DNA of 64,000 nucleotides from Halomonas sp. NO4 (GTDB lineage Bacteria; Pseudomonadota; Gammaproteobacteria; Pseudomonadales; Halomonadaceae). Every line of letters begins with the position of its first letter. Positions within the stretch are counted from its first letter, which is position 1. A program made the position numbers and the translations under genes. Below are positions 48,652 through 58,184 of the stretch, in pieces. The notes beneath the pieces are model-generated. The model had not been told where the DNA came from. It saw nothing but the letters and a program-made list of their open reading frames with translations, and made no database searches. The stretch covers positions 1 to 64,000 of the forward strand of contig NZ_WHMA01000013.1 in the NCBI RefSeq assembly GCF_010994375.1, written 5' to 3'.

Positions 48652-49398
48652 TCAGTCGACGCGGCGGTAGATCAGGTCCCACACCCCGTGGCCGAGCTTC
48701 TCGCCGCGCGCCTCGAACTTGGTGAGCGGGCGAAACTCGGGGCGCGGCACATAGGGCGCCGTCTCGGCCGTTGCCGTGTTGGCAAAGCCCGGTGCGGCTT
48801 CCATGACCTCGGCCATCCACTCTGCGTACTGCTCCCAGTCGGTGGCCAGGTGCAGGGTGCCGCCGGGCTTGAGGCGGGTGCGGATCAGCGCCACGAAGGC
48901 GGGCTGGACGATGCGTCGCTTGTGGTGCTTCTTCTTGGGCCAGGGATCGGGAAAGTAGAGCTGCACGCTGTCGAGGCTCGCCTCGGGCAGGCAGCGTTCG
49001 AGCACCGCCAGGGCATCCTCGCGGTAGACGCGCAGGTTGGTCAGGCCGCGCTTGTCGGCCTCGTCGAGCAGCTTGCCCACGCCCGGCGCATGCACCTCGA
49101 TGCCGAGGAAGTCGGTCTCCGGATGGCGCTCGGCCTGCTCGATGAGCGAGGCGCCCATGCCGAAGCCGATCTCCACCACCCGCGGGGCGGTGCGGCCGAA
49201 CAGGGCGTCGAGGTCCTGACGACCGTCGGCCAGCGTCAGGCCCAGGCGCGGCCAGACTTCCTCGAGGCCGCGGGTCTGCGCCTGGGTCATGCGCCCGGCG
49301 CGCAGTACATAGCTCTTGATGCCGCGACGGTGCAGCGGAGCGTCGGGGCCTTCCGGCCCGGTGGTCGAGACGGGGCTGTCGTGTGACGACTGGTTCAT
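48652..49398 (-). CDS. trmB: tRNA (guanine-N7-)-methyltransferase
   Basis: The 248-residue SAM-dependent enzyme makes m7G46 in tRNA. Motifs: [16 protein letters not shown] (SAM loop), [25 protein letters not shown], and the family signature [19 protein letters not shown], with [21 protein letters not shown] at the end. It is 29 bases from thiG, which precedes it in the same direction. Confidence 0.96.
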   Translation of the reverse strand: MNQSSHDSPVSTTGPEGPDAPLHRRGIKSYVLRAGRMTQAQTRGLEEVWPRLGLTLADGRQDLDALFGRTAPRVVEIGFGMGASLIEQAERHPETDFLGIEVHAPGVGKLLDEADKRGLTNLRVYREDALAVLERCLPEASLDSVQLYFPDPWPKKKHHKRRIVQPAFVALIRTRLKPGGTLHLATDWEQYAEWMAEVMEAAPGFANTATAETAPYVPRPEFRPLTKFEARGEKLGHGVWDLIYRRVD

Positions 49399-49426
49399 GC
49401 GTGGGCTCGAAGCTCGGGAAAACGGA

Positions 49427-50224
49427 TCAGCCGTTGATGCGACCGGCGAAGGGCGATGACGGGTCGGCGCTCTGGCGGCGCGGCATGCGCCCGGCCAGGA
49501 AGGCCTCGCGGCCCGCCTCGACAGCCTTCCGCATGGCGCTGGCCATCAGCACCGGCTGGCGGGCATGGGCGATCGCCGAGTTCATCAGCACGCCGTCGCA
49601 GCCGAGCTCCATGGCCATGGCCGCGTCGGAGGCGGTACCGATACCGGCGTCCACCAGCACCGGCACCTCGGCCTGCTCGATGATCAGCCCGATGTTGTGC
49701 GGGTTCTGGATGCCGTGGCCGGAGCCGATCAGCGAGCCCAGCGGCATGATGGCGCAGCAGCCCAGCTGTTCCAGCTCGCGGGCGACGATGGGATCGTCGC
49801 TGGTGTAGACCATGACGTCGAAGCCGTCGGCGATCAGCGTCTCGGCCGCGCTGAGCGTCTCGACGACATTGGGGTAGAGGGTGGACGGATCGCCCAGCAC
49901 CTCGAGCTTGACCAGCTTGTGGCCGTCGAGCAGTTCGCGGGCGAGCTTGCAGGTGCGCACGGCATCCTTGGCCGTGAAACAGCCAGCGGTGTTGGGCAGC
50001 AGGGTGAAGCGATCCGGCGGGACCGCCTCGAGCAGGTTCGGCTCCCCGGCCTCCTGCCCCAGATTGGTGCGACGCACGGCGAAGGTGACGATCTCCGCTC
50101 CGGAGGCCGCTACTGCCTCGGCCGTCTCGTCGAAGTCCCGGTACTTGCCGGTACCCACCAGCAGACGCGAGCGGAATGACTGACCGGCGATCTGCAGCGG
50201 CTGGTCCTGGAAGAAATCTGTCAT
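49427..50224 (-). CDS. thiG: Thiazole synthase
   Basis: The 265-residue TIM-barrel enzyme forms the thiazole of thiamine from deoxyxylulose phosphate, dehydroglycine and ThiS thiocarboxylate. It has [63 protein letters not shown] and [32 protein letters not shown] 50224 follows AGAGGC; an upstream in-frame start at 50260 is not needed. It follows thiS. Confidence 0.96.
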   Translation of the reverse strand: MTDFFQDQPLQIAGQSFRSRLLVGTGKYRDFDETAEAVAASGAEIVTFAVRRTNLGQEAGEPNLLEAVPPDRFTLLPNTAGCFTAKDAVRTCKLARELLDGHKLVKLEVLGDPSTLYPNVVETLSAAETLIADGFDVMVYTSDDPIVARELEQLGCCAIMPLGSLIGSGHGIQNPHNIGLIIEQAEVPVLVDAGIGTASDAAMAMELGCDGVLMNSAIAHARQPVLMASAMRKAVEAGREAFLAGRMPRRQSADPSSPFAGRING

Positions 50225-50260
50225 CGATGAAGCCTCTGTGGGTGTCGGGAAGGGCGGCAC

Positions 50261-50461
50261 TCAACCGCCGCCGATGGCGTGGACGATCTCGATCTGGTCG
50301 CCCTCGGCGAGCGCCGTCGCGGCATGCTCGCTTCGGGGCACGATCTCCTCGTTGCGTTCCACGGCGATGCGCCGGCCGGCCAGGCCCAGCTCGTCGATCA
50401 GCTGCGCCACCGTGAGCTCGCCCGACAGGTCGCGGGCTTCGCCGTTGAGCTGGATCTGCAT
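50261..50461 (-). CDS. thiS: Sulphur carrier protein ThiS
   Basis: This 66-residue ubiquitin-like protein carries sulphur to thiazole on its C-terminal Gly-Gly, here HAIGGG. The N-terminus [12 protein letters not shown] and the [10 protein letters not shown] and [13 protein letters not shown] segments fit the family. AGAGGA lies upstream of the ATG. It is 36 bases before thiG. No TPP riboswitch is visible in the gap to the divergent DUF423 gene. Confidence 0.93.
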   Translation of the reverse strand: MQIQLNGEARDLSGELTVAQLIDELGLAGRRIAVERNEEIVPRSEHAATALAEGDQIEIVHAIGGG

Positions 50462-50558
50462 GGCGTCCTCTCTGCGTTGACCAATGTCGCGGGGCCATAT
50501 TGTAGCCGCTCGCAGCCCCTCGGGGTACGGTAGCGACAACACCGACCGAGGAGCGAAC

Positions 50559-50963
50559 ATGCACGACCGACTGTGGTGGAGCCTCGCAGCACTCTCCGGG
50601 GCGTTGACCGTGATCGCCGGTGCCTTCGGCGCCCATGCCCTGGAGGGCCAGCTGGCCCCGCGCCTCGCCGCCGCCTTCGACACCGGCGTGCGCTACCAGG
50701 CATGGCACACCCTGGCAATGCTCGGCGTGCTGGCCTGGCGCGCGGCCACACCCGTGGCGGGGCAGCGCCTGGTGCTATTTCTTTGGACAGCGGGAATCGG
50801 GCTCTTCTCCGGCTCACTCTATGGCCTGGCGCTGGCCGGCGGTCGCGGCGGGCTGGGGCTGGTCACACCGCTGGGCGGGCTCGCCTTGATCGCCGGCTGG
50901 CTGGCCCTGCTGATTTGCGTCTGGCGGGCGCGGCCCGCTCACTCCGGGTCGGGCAGCACATAG
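50559..50963 (+). CDS. DUF423-family membrane protein (YgdD-like)
   Basis: The 134-residue protein has four hydrophobic helices. The family signature is [22 protein letters not shown] at the start, then [25 protein letters not shown] and [15 protein letters not shown]. The function is unknown. GAGGAG lies just before the ATG at 50559. Its last 25 bases overlap the convergent thioesterase gene. Confidence 0.87.
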   Translation: MHDRLWWSLAALSGALTVIAGAFGAHALEGQLAPRLAAAFDTGVRYQAWHTLAMLGVLAWRAATPVAGQRLVLFLWTAGIGLFSGSLYGLALAGGRGGLGLVTPLGGLALIAGWLALLICVWRARPAHSGSGST

Positions 50964-51352
50964 GTGGCGGTGACCAGCGCCACCGGCGCCTCCTCGCCGG
51001 CGGAGAAGAGCTGCACCTCGCCCACGGCCAGGCGGCGACCCAGCTTGAGGATGCGCGCGTTGGCGAGGATATCGCGATCGCCACGCGGGCGGCGCAGGAA
51101 GCGGCAGTGCAGGTCGCTGGTCACCGCCATGGGCTCGGGACCGATCTGCGCCAGGATCGCCACGTAGAGGCAGACGTCGGCCAGCCCCATCAGCGTCGGC
51201 CCCGAGACACTGGCGCCGGGACGCAGATGCTCGTCCTCGATGGCCAGGCTCATGGTGGCGCGCATCTCGTCGACACCCTCGATGGTGCCGGTACGCTGGG
51301 GAAATATCTCGTCGAGAAAGTCCTCGATGGCGGCGGCGGTCATCACGGTCAT
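50939..51352 (-). CDS. PaaI-family hotdog thioesterase
   Basis: The 137-residue protein has the hotdog fold seen in acyl-CoA thioesterases of the PaaI type. The helix segment RPGASVSGPTLMGLADVCLYVAI corresponds to the long central helix with the catalytic Asp; VTSDLHCRFLRR and ATYVLPDPE are the outer strands. The natural substrate is unknown. Its end overlaps the DUF423 gene. Confidence 0.82.
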   Translation of the reverse strand: MTVMTAAAIEDFLDEIFPQRTGTIEGVDEMRATMSLAIEDEHLRPGASVSGPTLMGLADVCLYVAILAQIGPEPMAVTSDLHCRFLRRPRGDRDILANARILKLGRRLAVGEVQLFSAGEEAPVALVTATYVLPDPE

Positions 51353-51490
51353 CGGCGCACTCCTGGCGGTGGGTTGTGGTTATCGGTGCCTGACGTCTGA
51401 CCATAGCGCAACGCGCCCCGGGCGGGTACCCGGGGCACGTCACGAGGCAAAGCTTTCGCAGCGAACGGCTTCTGGCTGGCAAGGAGTGCC

Positions 51491-51600
51491 TGTGGGAAGG
51501 CGGCTCTGCCGCGCGAAGGCGCCGTCAGGCGCCCATTGTCTGGCAGCGCTGCGCGCTGCTTCGTCGAAGCGTCGAGCCGCCGCTAAAGCGGCCTCCCACA
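51491..51600. repeat. Palindromic interspersed repeat, copy B
   Basis: TGTGGG at 51491 and CCCACA at 51600 close an imperfect palindrome that contains GGCGGCTCTGCCGCGCGAAG, GGCGCC blocks and TGGCAGCGCTGCGCGCTGC. It aligns with copy A (48412-48504) in inverted orientation. It lies between the thioesterase gene start and the glcB stop. Confidence 0.8.
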
Positions 51601-51637
51601 GCAGGATTCACTCTTGCCGTACTCCTGCCATCATACC

Positions 51638-53833
51638 TCAGCCGTTCTGCTTGGCCTTGTGCACGGCGCGCCAGTGGTGCAGCAGCGGCTCGGTGTAGCC
51701 GGCGGGCTGCACGCGGCCCTTGAAGATCAGGTCGCTGGCCGCCTGGAAGGCGCTGGAGCCTTCGTAGTCCGCGCTCATCGGCGTGTAGTCCGGGTCGCCG
51801 GCGTTCTGCTCGTCGACCACCTTGGCCATGCGCTCGAGCGTCTCGCGCACCCGGGCGGCATCCACCACGCCGTGGTGCAGCCAGTTGGCGATGTGCTGGC
51901 TGGAGATGCGCAGGGTGGCGCGGTCCTCCATCAGGCCCACGTTGTGGATGTCCGGCACCTTGGAGCAGCCCACGCCATGCTCGACCCAGCGCACCACGTA
52001 GCCGAGGATGCCCTGGCAGTTGTTGTCTAGCTCCTGCTGGATCGCCTCGTCGGACCACTCGGGCGTCTCGGCGACCGGCACGGTGAGCAGGTCGTCCAGG
52101 AGCTCTTCGAGAAGGGCAGGGTCGCCCTGGGCCTCCAACTCGCGCTGCACCTCGGTGACGTCCACCTGGTGGTAGTGCAGGGCGTGCAGGGTGGCCGCGG
52201 TGGGCGAGGGCACCCAGGCGGTGTTGGCGCCGGCCTTGGGGTGGCCGATCTTCTGCTCGAGCATGGCGGCCATCAGGTCGGGCATGGCCCACATGCCCTT
52301 GCCGATCTGGGCGTGACCGCGCAGGCCGCAGGCCAGGCCGACCTGGACGTTGCTCTTCTCGTAGGCGCCGATCCAGGCGGCGTTCTTCATGTCGCCCTTG
52401 CGAATCATGGCGCCCGCTTCCATGGCGGTGTGCATCTCGTCGCCGGTGCGGTCGAGGAAGCCGGTGTTGATGAACACCACCCGCGAGGCCGCCTCGGCAA
52501 TGCACGCCTTGAGGTTGACCGAGGTGCGCCGCTCCTCGTCCATGATGCCCATCTTGAGGGTGTCGCGGGCCATGCCCAGGATGTCCTCGATGCGCCCGAA
52601 CAGCGTGTTGGAGAAGGCGACCTCCTTGGGGCCGTGCATCTTGGGCTTGACGATGTAGACCGAGCCCTCGCGGGAGTTGCGCGCCTCGCCGTCGCCCTTC
52701 TTGAGGTCGTGCAGAGCGAGCAGGCCGGTCACCACGCCGTCGAGGATGCCTTCCGGCAGCTCGTTGCCCTCGGCGTCGAGCACCGCCGGGGTGGTCATCA
52801 GATGGCCGACGTTGCGCACGAACATCAGCGAGCGGCCCGGCAGGGTCAGGCTGCCGCCGTCCGGGGTGGTGTAGGTGCGGTCGGCGTGCAGGCGGCGGGT
52901 GAAGGTCTTGCCGCCCTTCTCCACCTCCTCGCTGAGATCGCCCTTCATCAGGCCCAGCCAGTTGGCGTAGACGCCGACCTTGTCCTCGGCGTCCACCGCC
53001 GCCACGGAGTCCTCGCAGTCCATGATGGCGGTCAGCGCCGCCTCGACCACCACGTCCTTGACGCCGGCCGGGTCGGTCTTGCCGATGGGATGGCCGGGAT
53101 CGATCTGGATCTCCAGGTGCAGGTCGTGGTTGGCCAGCAGGATCGCCTCGGAACTGGCGGCGTCGCCCCGGTAGCCGACCAGCTTGCCCGGCTCCTTGAG
53201 ACCGGTCTCGCGGCCGCCCTCGAGGGTCACCACCAGGTGGCCGTCGCGCAGGACATACTTGACGGCATCGCGATGCGAGCCGGTGGCCAGCGGCGCGGCG
53301 CGGTCGAGCACGCCGCGGGCGTAGGCGACCACCTTCTCGCCGCGCTTGGGGTTGTAGTCGGCGGTCTTCTCGGCGCCGTCATCCTCGGCGATGACGTCGG
53401 TGCCGTAGAGGGCGTCGTAGAGGCTGCCCCAGCGCGCGTTGCCGGCATTGAGCGCGTACCGGGCATTGTTGACCGGGACCACCAGCTGCGGGCCGGCCTG
53501 TACGGCGACTTCGCGGTCGACGCCCGCGGTGGTGACCTCAACCTGGGCCGGCGCCTCGACCAGGTAGCCGATCTTCGCGAGGAAGGCGCGGTAGGCGGCC
53601 AGGTCGCGCACCGGGCCGGGGTTCTCGCGGTGCCAGCTGTCCAGCTGCTCCTGGAGCCGGTCGCGCTCGGCGAGCAATTCGCGGTTCTGCGGGGTCAGAT
53701 CGTGAAAGAGGGCATCCACGCCGGCCCAGAAGGCATCGGGGTCGACGCCGGTGCCGGGCAGCGCCCGCTCGTTGATGAAACGATCCAGCTCGGCAGCCAC
53801 TTGCAGGCGGTGGCGGGTCACGCGTTGGGACAT
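51638..53833 (-). CDS. glcB: Malate synthase G
   Basis: The 731-residue TIM-barrel enzyme condenses glyoxylate and acetyl-CoA to malate, the second step of the glyoxylate shunt or of glycolate use. Recognisable blocks: [106 protein letters not shown], and [20 protein letters not shown]. The length is that of class G. A 15-bp IclR-type palindrome lies 84 bases upstream. Confidence 0.97.
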   Translation of the reverse strand: MSQRVTRHRLQVAAELDRFINERALPGTGVDPDAFWAGVDALFHDLTPQNRELLAERDRLQEQLDSWHRENPGPVRDLAAYRAFLAKIGYLVEAPAQVEVTTAGVDREVAVQAGPQLVVPVNNARYALNAGNARWGSLYDALYGTDVIAEDDGAEKTADYNPKRGEKVVAYARGVLDRAAPLATGSHRDAVKYVLRDGHLVVTLEGGRETGLKEPGKLVGYRGDAASSEAILLANHDLHLEIQIDPGHPIGKTDPAGVKDVVVEAALTAIMDCEDSVAAVDAEDKVGVYANWLGLMKGDLSEEVEKGGKTFTRRLHADRTYTTPDGGSLTLPGRSLMFVRNVGHLMTTPAVLDAEGNELPEGILDGVVTGLLALHDLKKGDGEARNSREGSVYIVKPKMHGPKEVAFSNTLFGRIEDILGMARDTLKMGIMDEERRTSVNLKACIAEAASRVVFINTGFLDRTGDEMHTAMEAGAMIRKGDMKNAAWIGAYEKSNVQVGLACGLRGHAQIGKGMWAMPDLMAAMLEQKIGHPKAGANTAWVPSPTAATLHALHYHQVDVTEVQRELEAQGDPALLEELLDDLLTVPVAETPEWSDEAIQQELDNNCQGILGYVVRWVEHGVGCSKVPDIHNVGLMEDRATLRISSQHIANWLHHGVVDAARVRETLERMAKVVDEQNAGDPDYTPMSADYEGSSAFQAASDLIFKGRVQPAGYTEPLLHHWRAVHKAKQNG

Positions 53834-53916
53834 GGGAAGTCTCCTCGTGCACGGCGGCGAGCGCGGGGCTCGCTCGCCGGATGATGGGGTCGGACCGGGC
53901 TATGGCGACAATTTTG

Positions 53917-53931
53917 TGGAAAACCGTTCCA
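53917..53931. promoter_or_regulatory. IclR-type palindrome upstream of glcB
   Basis: TGGAA (53917-53921), five bases, and TTCCA (53927-53931) match the outer arms of the TGGAAATNATTTCCA box described for IclR. It lies 84 bases before the glcB start. A link to acetate or glycolate control is inferred. Confidence 0.5.
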
Positions 53932-54120
53932 TATGTAAACCCGAAGTCTACCGCCGGACACTAGACATAGGGTGGAGAGAAAGGGAGGGAGTTTCCATCA
54001 CGAACCCCAGCCGCGTTGGCGCGCTCGAAAGGAGACACCGGTGCCGTGTAAACTGCCCGCTCGGCCCGCCCGGGTAGCCCCGCCCGCCGCGACGCCCAGC
54101 CCACCCCGCCGGAGGCCGCG

Positions 54121-55089
54121 ATGACCGATTTTTCCCCGCTGCGGGCCCACGGGCCCATCGCCCTCTTCGACGGCGCGGCGCACCCCCTCGGCGACCATCT
54201 CGCCCGCTACTTCGACCACTACGGGCTGGGGGCGCTGCTCAACGAGCGCGTGGGGCTGCACGTCGGCTACCTGGAAACGCCCCGCTTTCGCCTGTGGACC
54301 CAGGTGTGGAGTCCGCCGCAGGCCGTCGGCACCGCCTTCGTGGTGCACGGCTATTTCGACCACCTGGGGCTCTACCGCCACCTGCTCGAGCGCCTGCTCG
54401 AGCACCGCTGGCGGGTGGTGCTGTGGGACCTGCCGGGACACGGCCTTTCCAGCGGGCGGCGCGCCTGCATCGACGATTTCGGCGATTATGCCGACTGCCT
54501 GCGCGCCCTGCAGCACCAGCTCGGCGAGCGCGACCTCGCCCCGCCGCCCTGGCTCGGCGTCGGCCAGAGCACCGGGGCGGCGATCCTCGCCACCGATGCC
54601 CTGACCCGCGCCGACGGCGGCCACTGGTCGGGGCTGGCCCTGCTCGCCCCGCTGGTGCGCCCCTGGGGCTGGGCCCAGTCAAGCTGGCTGCACCTGCTGG
54701 TGGGGCCCTTCGTGCGATCGATCCCGCGTAAGTTCCGCGCCAACTCCACCGACGCCGACTTCGCCACCTTCCTGCGCGAGCGTGACCCGCTGCAGCCCGA
54801 CCGCTTGTCGATGCACTGGATCAGTGCCATGCGCCGCTGGATGCCCCAGCTGCTGGCCATGCCGCCCTGCGAGGTGCCCACCCTGATCCTGCAAGGCGAG
54901 CAGGACCTCACCGTGGACTGGGAGTGGAACCTCTCGGTGCTGGCGCGCAAGTTCCCCAACGCTCGCATCCACCGCCACCCTGAAGCGCGCCACCACCTGG
55001 TCAATGAGTCCGAGCCGATTCGCCAGTCGCTGTTCGCCACCCTGGACGACTTCATCGCCCGCCTGGAAGCGGAGACCCACGCATGCTGA
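54121..55089 (+). CDS. Alpha/beta hydrolase (lysophospholipase-like)
   Basis: The 322-residue protein has an alpha/beta-hydrolase core: VVHGYFDHLGLYRHLLE (oxyanion region), DLPGHGLSSGRRACI, and the nucleophile elbow GVGQSTGAAIL (Ser near 141). The late His is in EARHHLVNES. The pattern resembles monoacylglycerol lipase or lysophospholipase L2. No signal peptide. The last 7 bases overlap the lipoprotein gene, so co-expression is likely. Confidence 0.83.
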   Translation: MTDFSPLRAHGPIALFDGAAHPLGDHLARYFDHYGLGALLNERVGLHVGYLETPRFRLWTQVWSPPQAVGTAFVVHGYFDHLGLYRHLLERLLEHRWRVVLWDLPGHGLSSGRRACIDDFGDYADCLRALQHQLGERDLAPPPWLGVGQSTGAAILATDALTRADGGHWSGLALLAPLVRPWGWAQSSWLHLLVGPFVRSIPRKFRANSTDADFATFLRERDPLQPDRLSMHWISAMRRWMPQLLAMPPCEVPTLILQGEQDLTVDWEWNLSVLARKFPNARIHRHPEARHHLVNESEPIRQSLFATLDDFIARLEAETHAC

Positions 55090-55565
55090 AGCCGCTGCTG
55101 GTGGGCTTGCTGGCGCTGTGGGTGCTCGCCGGCTGCGCCGCACCGGCCGAGCACGCCGCTCCGCTGCGCCAGGCGCTGCTGGGGCTCGGCGACCGCGCGG
55201 CCGAGCAGGTGCGGGAGGTCGACGCCCTGCAACCCTTCGAGCAGCAGGTGCTGCTGCTTGCCGCCCCCGAAGTGGACGCTGCGCTGGGCCTCGGCGCCGA
55301 ACGCGTGCGCGAAAGCCTGACCCGCGCGCTGCTGGCGGTTTCCCCCGGCCCCCAGGTCATCGACTGGCGGTCCGGCATGGACGGCGAGGCCGGCCCCCAC
55401 CAGTGGCGCCTGGCGAGCCGCCTGGAGGCCACCGGCCCGCGACTGGCCCTTTCCGACCGTGAACTGCTCCCCTACCGCCTGACCCTGACGCTGCAGCGCC
55501 CCGGCGGCGGCGAGGCGGTGTGGCAGACGCGACTCGAGGGTGCCTTCGACGCCACCGCCCTGTAG
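55083..55565 (+). CDS. Putative lipoprotein of unknown function
   Basis: The 160-residue product has a signal peptide ending in lipobox VLAGC with Cys18 as the lipid anchor. The rest is a mixed helix-strand domain with LGLGAERVRESLTRALLAVSPGPQVIDWRS and a strand-rich end. I do not recognise a family. It overlaps the hydrolase by 7 bases and may act with it at the envelope. It ends 22 bases before the comM stop. Confidence 0.65.
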   Translation: MLKPLLVGLLALWVLAGCAAPAEHAAPLRQALLGLGDRAAEQVREVDALQPFEQQVLLLAAPEVDAALGLGAERVRESLTRALLAVSPGPQVIDWRSGMDGEAGPHQWRLASRLEATGPRLALSDRELLPYRLTLTLQRPGGGEAVWQTRLEGAFDATAL

Positions 55566-55587
55566 GCCCCAGCGAGCCCTCCCCTTC

Positions 55588-57096
55588 TCAACCTTGGCGC
55601 AGCTGCCGATCCAGCTGCCGATAGCCGATCGCCTCCATCAGCTCGTCACGTTCCGGACACGACTTGCCGGCCAGGTCGGCCAGGGTCAGGGCGACCCGCA
55701 GCACCCGATGATAGGCGCGCGCCGAGAGCTTGAGACGCTCCAATACCTCGGCGAGCCAGGCGCGATCGGCGCTGGACAGGGCGCAGGCCGCTTCAAGTTC
55801 GCGCCCGCCCAGGTGGGCGTTGAGCGCGCCGCGGGCGTACTGCCGCTCGCGCCCCGCCATCACCCGTGCGCGCACCGTGGCGGAGTCCTCGCCGCGCTCG
55901 CGGGCGGTGAGCTGCTCCGGGGGCAGCGCCGGCACTTCCACCTGCAGGTCGATGCGGTCGAGCAGCGGCCCCGAGAGGCGCGACTGGTAGCGCTGGATCT
56001 GGGCCGCCGTGCACTGGCACGACTGGCGCGGATCGCCCAGGTGGCCGCAGGGGCACGGGTTCATGGCGGCTACCAATTGAAACCGCGCCGGAAAGCGCCG
56101 TTCGTGGCTGGCGCGGGCGATATGGATCTGCCCCGACTCCAGGGGCTCGCGCATCACCTCGAGCACTTGGCGGGAGAACTCCGGCAGCTCATCGAGGAAG
56201 AGCACGCCGTGGTGGGCCAGGGAGATCTCGCCGGGGCGCGGCCAGGAGCCGCCGCCCACGAGGGCCACGGCGCTCGCCGTGTGGTGCGGGGCGCGGAACG
56301 GCCGACGTCCCCACTGCTCGGCCAGCGGCAGGCCGCACACCGAGCGCACCGCCGCCACCTCCAGGGCCTCCTCCTCGGTGAGCGGCGGCAGGATGCCCGG
56401 CAGGCGGCTCGCCAGCATGGTCTTGCCCGTCCCCGGCGGCCCCGCGAACAAGAGATTGTGCGAGCCCGCCGCGGCGATCTCCAGGGCGCGGCGCGCCTGG
56501 TGCTGGCCGCGCACCTCGGCCAGATCGCCCTCCTGCCGCTCGGCGGCGGGCGGGGTCGCGAGGCGGTGGGTGGCGATGGGGGCCTGCCCCAGCAAGTGCG
56601 CCACCACGTCCAGCAGATGATCGGCGGGCAGCACCGGCAGGTCGCCGGCCAGCGCCGCCTCGTCGGCATTCTCGCGCGGCACGATCAGCTGCCGGCCCGC
56701 CTGGCGCGCGGCCAGCGCCAGCGGAAGCACGCCACTCACCGGACGCAGCCGGCCGTCGAGCGCCAGCTCGCCAACGCTCTCGAGCCCCGCGAGCGCCTCC
56801 GCCGGCAGCTGGCCGGAGGCCACCAGGATGCCCAGGGCAATGGGCAAATCGAAGCGCCCGCCGACCTTGGGCAGGTCGGCGGGCGCCAGGTTGAGCACGA
56901 TGCGGCGGGTATTGGGGAAGTCGAAGCCGGCGTTGATCAGGGCGCTGCGCACCCGTTCGCGGCTCTCCTTGACGGCGGCCTCGGGCAGGCCGACCAGGGT
57001 CATGCCGGGCAGGCCGTTGGCCAGGTGCACCTCGACGAGCACCTCCGGCGCCTCCAGACCGAGCCCGGCCCGGGTGGCAACAATCGCTAGCGTCAT
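55588..57096 (-). CDS. comM: YifB/ComM AAA+ ATPase (Mg-chelatase-like)
   Basis: The 502-residue AAA+ helicase-like protein has an N-terminal Lon-protease-like domain (about 1-170), Walker A GPPGTGKT (219-226), Walker B VLFLDELPEF, the FRAPHHTAS motif, and a zinc-like Cys group NPCPCGHLGD...CQC. ComM drives branch migration in natural transformation in Vibrio and Acinetobacter; YifB is the enteric name. It follows ubiK by 70 bases in the same direction. Confidence 0.93.
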   Translation of the reverse strand: MTLAIVATRAGLGLEAPEVLVEVHLANGLPGMTLVGLPEAAVKESRERVRSALINAGFDFPNTRRIVLNLAPADLPKVGGRFDLPIALGILVASGQLPAEALAGLESVGELALDGRLRPVSGVLPLALAARQAGRQLIVPRENADEAALAGDLPVLPADHLLDVVAHLLGQAPIATHRLATPPAAERQEGDLAEVRGQHQARRALEIAAAGSHNLLFAGPPGTGKTMLASRLPGILPPLTEEEALEVAAVRSVCGLPLAEQWGRRPFRAPHHTASAVALVGGGSWPRPGEISLAHHGVLFLDELPEFSRQVLEVMREPLESGQIHIARASHERRFPARFQLVAAMNPCPCGHLGDPRQSCQCTAAQIQRYQSRLSGPLLDRIDLQVEVPALPPEQLTARERGEDSATVRARVMAGRERQYARGALNAHLGGRELEAACALSSADRAWLAEVLERLKLSARAYHRVLRVALTLADLAGKSCPERDELMEAIGYRQLDRQLRQG

Positions 57097-57166
57097 GCGG
57101 TCCCTCGCAGTCGGTTTGCCAGGTGCCTAGCTTAGCACCCGGAAACGGCGAGGGCTCGCCATCGCC

Positions 57167-57520
57167 TCAGCGGTCGGTTTCGCCAGCGCCAGCGTCCTCC
57201 TCGGGAGCCTTGCCGTCGTCCTTGGCGGAGGACGTCTCGTCCGCCGCTCCGGGCAGGGAGGGCGGCATCTCGCGCTGCGCCGCCACCACTTCCTCGAGGG
57301 CGGCCACCTGCTGCTCCAGCGCCTCGACGCGACTGCGGGTGCGCTGCAGCACGTCCATGAGGATGTCGAAGTCTTCCCGGGAGACCAGTTCCAGGCGATC
57401 GAAGGCGCCGCGCACCACCTGCTGGGCGGCCTTCTGGAGCTCTTCCGGGCCTTGGGAAGCGCCCTGCAGGCGCTCGCCGAGCTGCTGGGCCAGCCGGCTA
57501 ATGGGGTCTTGACGGCTCAT
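57167..57520 (-). CDS. ubiK: Ubiquinone biosynthesis accessory factor UbiK
   Basis: The 117-residue protein matches the membrane-fusogenic coiled-coil family: PISRLAQQLGERL, then LQKAAQQVVRGAFDRLELVSREDFDIL and a long C-terminal coiled coil (about 65-90). UbiK brings lipid intermediates to the Ubi complex. The tail is acidic and Ser/Ala-rich. The neighbour order ubiK-comM beside glnK-amtB is the same as in Pseudomonas. Confidence 0.92.
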   Translation of the reverse strand: MSRQDPISRLAQQLGERLQGASQGPEELQKAAQQVVRGAFDRLELVSREDFDILMDVLQRTRSRVEALEQQVAALEEVVAAQREMPPSLPGAADETSSAKDDGKAPEEDAGAGETDR

Positions 57521-57628
57521 GATGCTCTCTCCTGGCGCCGATGAAAGGAATCCCTACAGGATACGCAAGGCGAGGCGACGACGCATGCCCCGCAGTCGCG
57601 CCATCCTGAGTCAGCTGCACCACGATGC

Positions 57629-57645
57629 CGCACCAGCATGGTGCA
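57629..57645. promoter_or_regulatory. NtrC-binding site
   Basis: CGCACC, AGCAT, GGTGCA matches the NtrC consensus TGCACC-N5-GGTGCA at 11 of 12 arm positions. A weaker half-site TGCACC lies at 57616-57621. The sites are about 87-115 bases upstream of the -24 element, a normal enhancer distance. Confidence 0.75.
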
Positions 57646-57731
57646 TGGCGCCCCGACACCCCTGGCCCACATCCCGGCAAGGGGACACAAATCCATACCA
57701 ATTCTTTGATATTAAACGATTCTTTTTCGAA

Positions 57732-57747
57732 TGGCACGCTCTCCGCA
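57732..57747 (+). promoter_or_regulatory. glnK: Sigma-54 promoter of glnK
   Basis: TGGCACG carries the -24 GG (57733-57734) and CCGC the -12 GC (57745-57746), separated by exactly ten bases. The AT-rich stretch at 57698-57730 between it and the NtrC site could bind IHF. The transcript would start near 57758. Confidence 0.75.
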
Positions 57748-57750
57748 TGA

Positions 57751-58146
<396 letters not shown>

Positions 58147-58184
58147 GCCCACCCCTTTCGATTCGACGCCGAGGAGAGAGTCCC

